A DNA stretch of 64,000 nt, taken from positions 167,202 through 231,201 of the forward strand of contig NZ_SSMW01000002.1 of the NCBI RefSeq assembly GCF_004799405.1, written 5' to 3'. Each line of letters starts with the position of its first letter. The first letter of the stretch is position 1. The notes under the pieces were generated by a model. That model worked only from the letters and a program-made list of their open reading frames with translations. It did not search any database and was not told the DNA's origin. Origin of the DNA: Bradyrhizobium sp. GTDB taxonomy: Bacteria > Pseudomonadota > Alphaproteobacteria > Rhizobiales > Xanthobacteraceae. Below, one piece after another: positions 61,547 to 64,000 of the stretch. A program made the position numbers and the translations under genes.

Positions 61547-63925
61547 ATGCTCGAAAAGAATCGCGACCGTGAAGTCCATGTCGAGAAAACCGAGCCGGAG
61601 CGAACGACAGCCAGCATCGCCTTCGGACTGGAGCGGATCGGGCTCATCGCGGTTCAGAAACCGGTGCTGTCCTGCATCGTCCTCCTCGGGCTGGTCATTG
61701 CAGCTTTGTTCGGTATCGAGCGCATCAAGATCGACGATTCGCTCAGTCAGTTGTTCCGCTCCAATTCCAAGGACTACAAGCAGTACGAAGCGGAAACCAA
61801 GCGCTTTCCGGCGACCGAGTTCGACGTGCTGGTCGTGGTCGAAGGCAAGACGCTGCTCGAGCGCGACAATCTGGAGAAACTGCGCGATCTCGTCACCGAC
61901 CTGCAACTCGTCGATGGCACCCGCGGCCTGATTTCGCTGTTCTCGGCGCGCCAGGCGCCGGCACCGGGCAAGCTGCCGGCGGCGCTGTTTCCCTCCGAAC
62001 TGCCGCAAGGCGCCGATTACGACAAGTTCATCGAGACCGTCAAAACCAACGAGATCATCCGCGGCAAGCTGTTGTCCGAAGACGGCACGCTGGCGCTGAT
62101 CGTGCTGTCGCTCGAACCCGAGGTTGTCGCCAGCAACAGCCTCAGCAAGACCGTCGGCGACATTCGCAAACTGATGGCCGATGATCTTTCGGGCAGCGGA
62201 CTTAAAGCGGAATTATCCGGCGTTCCGGTGATGCAGCTCGAAATCCGCAACGCGGTCAAGCGCGACGGCCTGACCTACAATATCCTCGGCATCCTGGCCG
62301 GCTGCATCATCGCGATCATCTTCTTCCGCAAGATATCGTTCATGGTGGTCGCCGCCTTCCCGCCGATTATCGCGATCGTGCTGGCGCTCGGCGGCCTCGG
62401 TTGGGCCAATTTCAACCTCAACATGTTCCTGAACGTGATGACGCCGCTGATCATGGTGATCAGTTTTTCGGACTCGATGCAGCTCACCTTCGCGGCGCGC
62501 GACCGCCTGATCGCGGGCCAGGATAAATACACCGCGTTCAAGAACGCCGTACTCGTGGTCGGGCCGGCCTGCGTGCTCACTCACGGCACCGCCGGCATAT
62601 CGTTCATCGCCCTGCAATTTTCCGATTCCGACCTGATCCGCAAGTTTGGCGAGGCCGGACTTGCCGCCACCATCATCGCACTGATCGCCGTGCTCTCGCT
62701 GGTGCCGGTGTTCGGGGTGCTGCTGGTACGCAACGAAAAGGTCTTCGCCGTGAAATTCCAGGGCGCCGACGCCGGCGTTCAGATGTTACGCAATTTTTGT
62801 TACTGGATCGCGGTGCGCATGGTCAGCCGCCCCGGCCTGTTTAGCCTGATCGCGGTGATTTTTGTCGGCGGTCTTGCAGCGGTCTATGCCAATCTGGAGC
62901 CGCGTTACCGGCTCGCCGATCAGGTGCCGGACAAGCAGCAGGCAGTGGCGGCGAGCGGACGCCTCGACGCCAAGCTGACCGGCGCAAATCCAATCGACGT
63001 CCTGATCGAGTTTCCCAAGGACGCCTCGCTGTATTCGCCTGAAACGCTGCAGACCATCGCCGATGTTCACTCGCTGGTGGAGAAACAGGCCGGCGTGGGC
63101 AACGTCTGGTCGCTGGAGACGCTGCGCCGCTGGCTGGCGGAAAAGGCCGGAAGCTCCGACGTCGCGACCCTGAAGGAATACGTCAACCTGATACCGGAAC
63201 ATCTGGTGCGGCGTTTTATTTCCGCCGACCAGACGGCGGTGGTGGTATCGGGCCGGGTCCCGGATCTCGATTCAAGCCAAATCCTGCCCGTCGTCGAAAA
63301 GCTGGATCACGCGTTGGACACGGTGCGCAAGGAGCATCCAGGGTATGAGATCGCGGTCACCGGCCTTTCGGCCATCGCCGCGCGCAACAGCGCCAACATG
63401 ATCGAAAAGCTCAATCGAGGGCTGACGATTGAATTCGCGCTGGTCGCGATCTTCATCGGGCTGGCGTTCCGCTCGGTCGTCGTAATGCTCTCCTGCATCC
63501 TGCCGGGCATTTTCCCGGTGGTGCTGTCGGGCACGGTGCTGTGGCTGCTGGGGCAGGGGCTGCAGTTCGCAAGCGTCGTCGCCCTCACGGTATCCTTTGG
63601 TTTGGGATTGAGCGCGACGATTCACTTCCTCAATCGGCTGAGACTCGAGAGGACGCCGGGCGTCAGTTCGGACGTGGCGGTCGAGCGCGCAACCGTGCTG
63701 GTCGGACCCGCGCTGATCCTGACCACGGTGGTGCTGGCGTGCGGTCTGGTGGTGACGGTGTTTTCCGATTTGCCGTCGCTGCGCCTGTTCGGCTGGCTCA
63801 GCGCGTTTGCGATGATTGCAGCGCTGGTGGCGGATCTATTCATTCTGCGGCCGACGGCGATGTTCCTGATTAACCTGTCGGAGCGGATTCGCGGAACCCT
63901 GGGCCGCACCAAGCCGGCGGAATAA
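61547..63925 (+). CDS. RND/MMPL-family exporter, HpnN-like class
   Basis: 792 residues from the ATG at 61547. A GTG at 61529 would add six residues. There are two repeats of one helix, a periplasmic loop and five helices: helix near LSCIVLLGLVIAALFGI, porter loop with DDSLSQLFRSNSKDYKQYEA, then helices from YNILGILAGCIIAIIFF. The second half mirrors it (FSLIAVIFVGGLAAVYANLE, later VALTVSFGLGLSATIHFLNR). The single-polypeptide MMPL type moves lipids or hydrophobic molecules. Its place after hpnP and eutC recalls HpnN, the hopanoid exporter of the main hpn cluster, but the sequence alone does not show the cargo. Confidence 0.8.
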   Translation: MLEKNRDREVHVEKTEPERTTASIAFGLERIGLIAVQKPVLSCIVLLGLVIAALFGIERIKIDDSLSQLFRSNSKDYKQYEAETKRFPATEFDVLVVVEGKTLLERDNLEKLRDLVTDLQLVDGTRGLISLFSARQAPAPGKLPAALFPSELPQGADYDKFIETVKTNEIIRGKLLSEDGTLALIVLSLEPEVVASNSLSKTVGDIRKLMADDLSGSGLKAELSGVPVMQLEIRNAVKRDGLTYNILGILAGCIIAIIFFRKISFMVVAAFPPIIAIVLALGGLGWANFNLNMFLNVMTPLIMVISFSDSMQLTFAARDRLIAGQDKYTAFKNAVLVVGPACVLTHGTAGISFIALQFSDSDLIRKFGEAGLAATIIALIAVLSLVPVFGVLLVRNEKVFAVKFQGADAGVQMLRNFCYWIAVRMVSRPGLFSLIAVIFVGGLAAVYANLEPRYRLADQVPDKQQAVAASGRLDAKLTGANPIDVLIEFPKDASLYSPETLQTIADVHSLVEKQAGVGNVWSLETLRRWLAEKAGSSDVATLKEYVNLIPEHLVRRFISADQTAVVVSGRVPDLDSSQILPVVEKLDHALDTVRKEHPGYEIAVTGLSAIAARNSANMIEKLNRGLTIEFALVAIFIGLAFRSVVVMLSCILPGIFPVVLSGTVLWLLGQGLQFASVVALTVSFGLGLSATIHFLNRLRLERTPGVSSDVAVERATVLVGPALILTTVVLACGLVVTVFSDLPSLRLFGWLSAFAMIAALVADLFILRPTAMFLINLSERIRGTLGRTKPAE

Positions 63926-63942
63926 GCGGTGCTGGCCAGCTT

Positions 63943-64000
63943 CTAGGCCTTCACCATCGTGATGGATACGCCCCTGATCTCGCCCTTGGAACTGATCGAC
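63943..64000 (-). CDS. C-terminus of a convergent gene, product unknown
   Basis: The minus strand reads SISSKGEIRGVSITMVKA and then TAG (63945-63943), with the rest of the gene beyond the window. The codon use is typical and the stop lies 17 bases from the RND stop, so this is probably the 3' end of a real convergent gene. Nothing about its function can be judged. Confidence 0.45.
   Translation of the reverse strand, partial: SISSKGEIRGVSITMVKA

Overview
The window reads as chromosomal DNA of a Bradyrhizobium-like alphaproteobacterium (Nitrobacteraceae). The grounds are high GC with strong third-position bias, several Liv-type ABC importers, a hopanoid C-2 methylase, an aquaporin-containing ars operon, and dispersed palindromic intergenic repeats of the kind I associate with Bradyrhizobium/Rhodopseudomonas. 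I could not search a database, so the genus is an inference. No rRNA, tRNA, CRISPR array, IS transposase or phage gene was seen.

Layout. 1-5.9 kb: the 3' end of an acyl-CoA synthetase gene, PEP carboxylase (ppc), then a leftward Zn-ribbon/OB protein - thiolase - SDR set. 6.1-14.4 kb: one long rightward operon holding a complete Liv-type importer, an AtuA-family protein with its detached C-terminal domain, an amidase and a DUF2848 protein; substrate unknown. 14.6-17.4 kb: a 2-oxoglutarate oxygenase, alkB and an MFS transporter. 17.4-25.4 kb: a leftward homoprotocatechuate meta-cleavage operon (hpaH, hpaF, hpaE, hpaD, then a lone binding protein, a FAH-family protein and a TPP enzyme), divergent from hpaR with a perfect palindrome between them. 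25.6-33.9 kb: a second Liv importer, with permease and ATPase fused in one gene, followed by an Ldh-type dehydrogenase, an HpcH/HpaI aldolase and a UxaA-family dehydratase.

34.1-42.0 kb: a transglutaminase/DUF2126 protein, a circularly permuted ATP-grasp/alpha-E protein, a second transglutaminase and a flavoprotein, packed with overlapping stops and starts. This is a predicted but poorly understood peptide-ligation or peptide-modification system. 42.1-47.8 kb: an alpha/beta hydrolase lacking its nucleophile serine, an MBL hydrolase, then a roughly 3 kb lower-GC glycan island. The island carries two damaged genes and lies between two copies of the convergent MBL/sterol-desaturase 3' junction. 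48.0-54.1 kb: a TPR relic, a 2OG oxygenase-like protein, an amidohydrolase, parts of a polar amino-acid ABC importer, a DadA-like oxidase and a frameshifted SDR gene. 54.2-56.7 kb: arsR-arsI-arsC-aqpS-GNAT. 57.4-63.9 kb: eutB, hpnP, eutC and an RND/MMPL exporter, so the hopanoid methylase gene sits between the two ethanolamine ammonia-lyase subunit genes.

Together the genes describe a soil oligotroph that imports and degrades aromatic and small organic acids, resists arsenic and remodels its hopanoid membrane. Four features most merit follow-up: the eutB-hpnP-eutC nesting, the ATP-grasp/alpha-E/transglutaminase cluster, the island inside a duplicated gene junction, and a dispersed repeat whose central stem changes sequence from copy to copy but stays paired.
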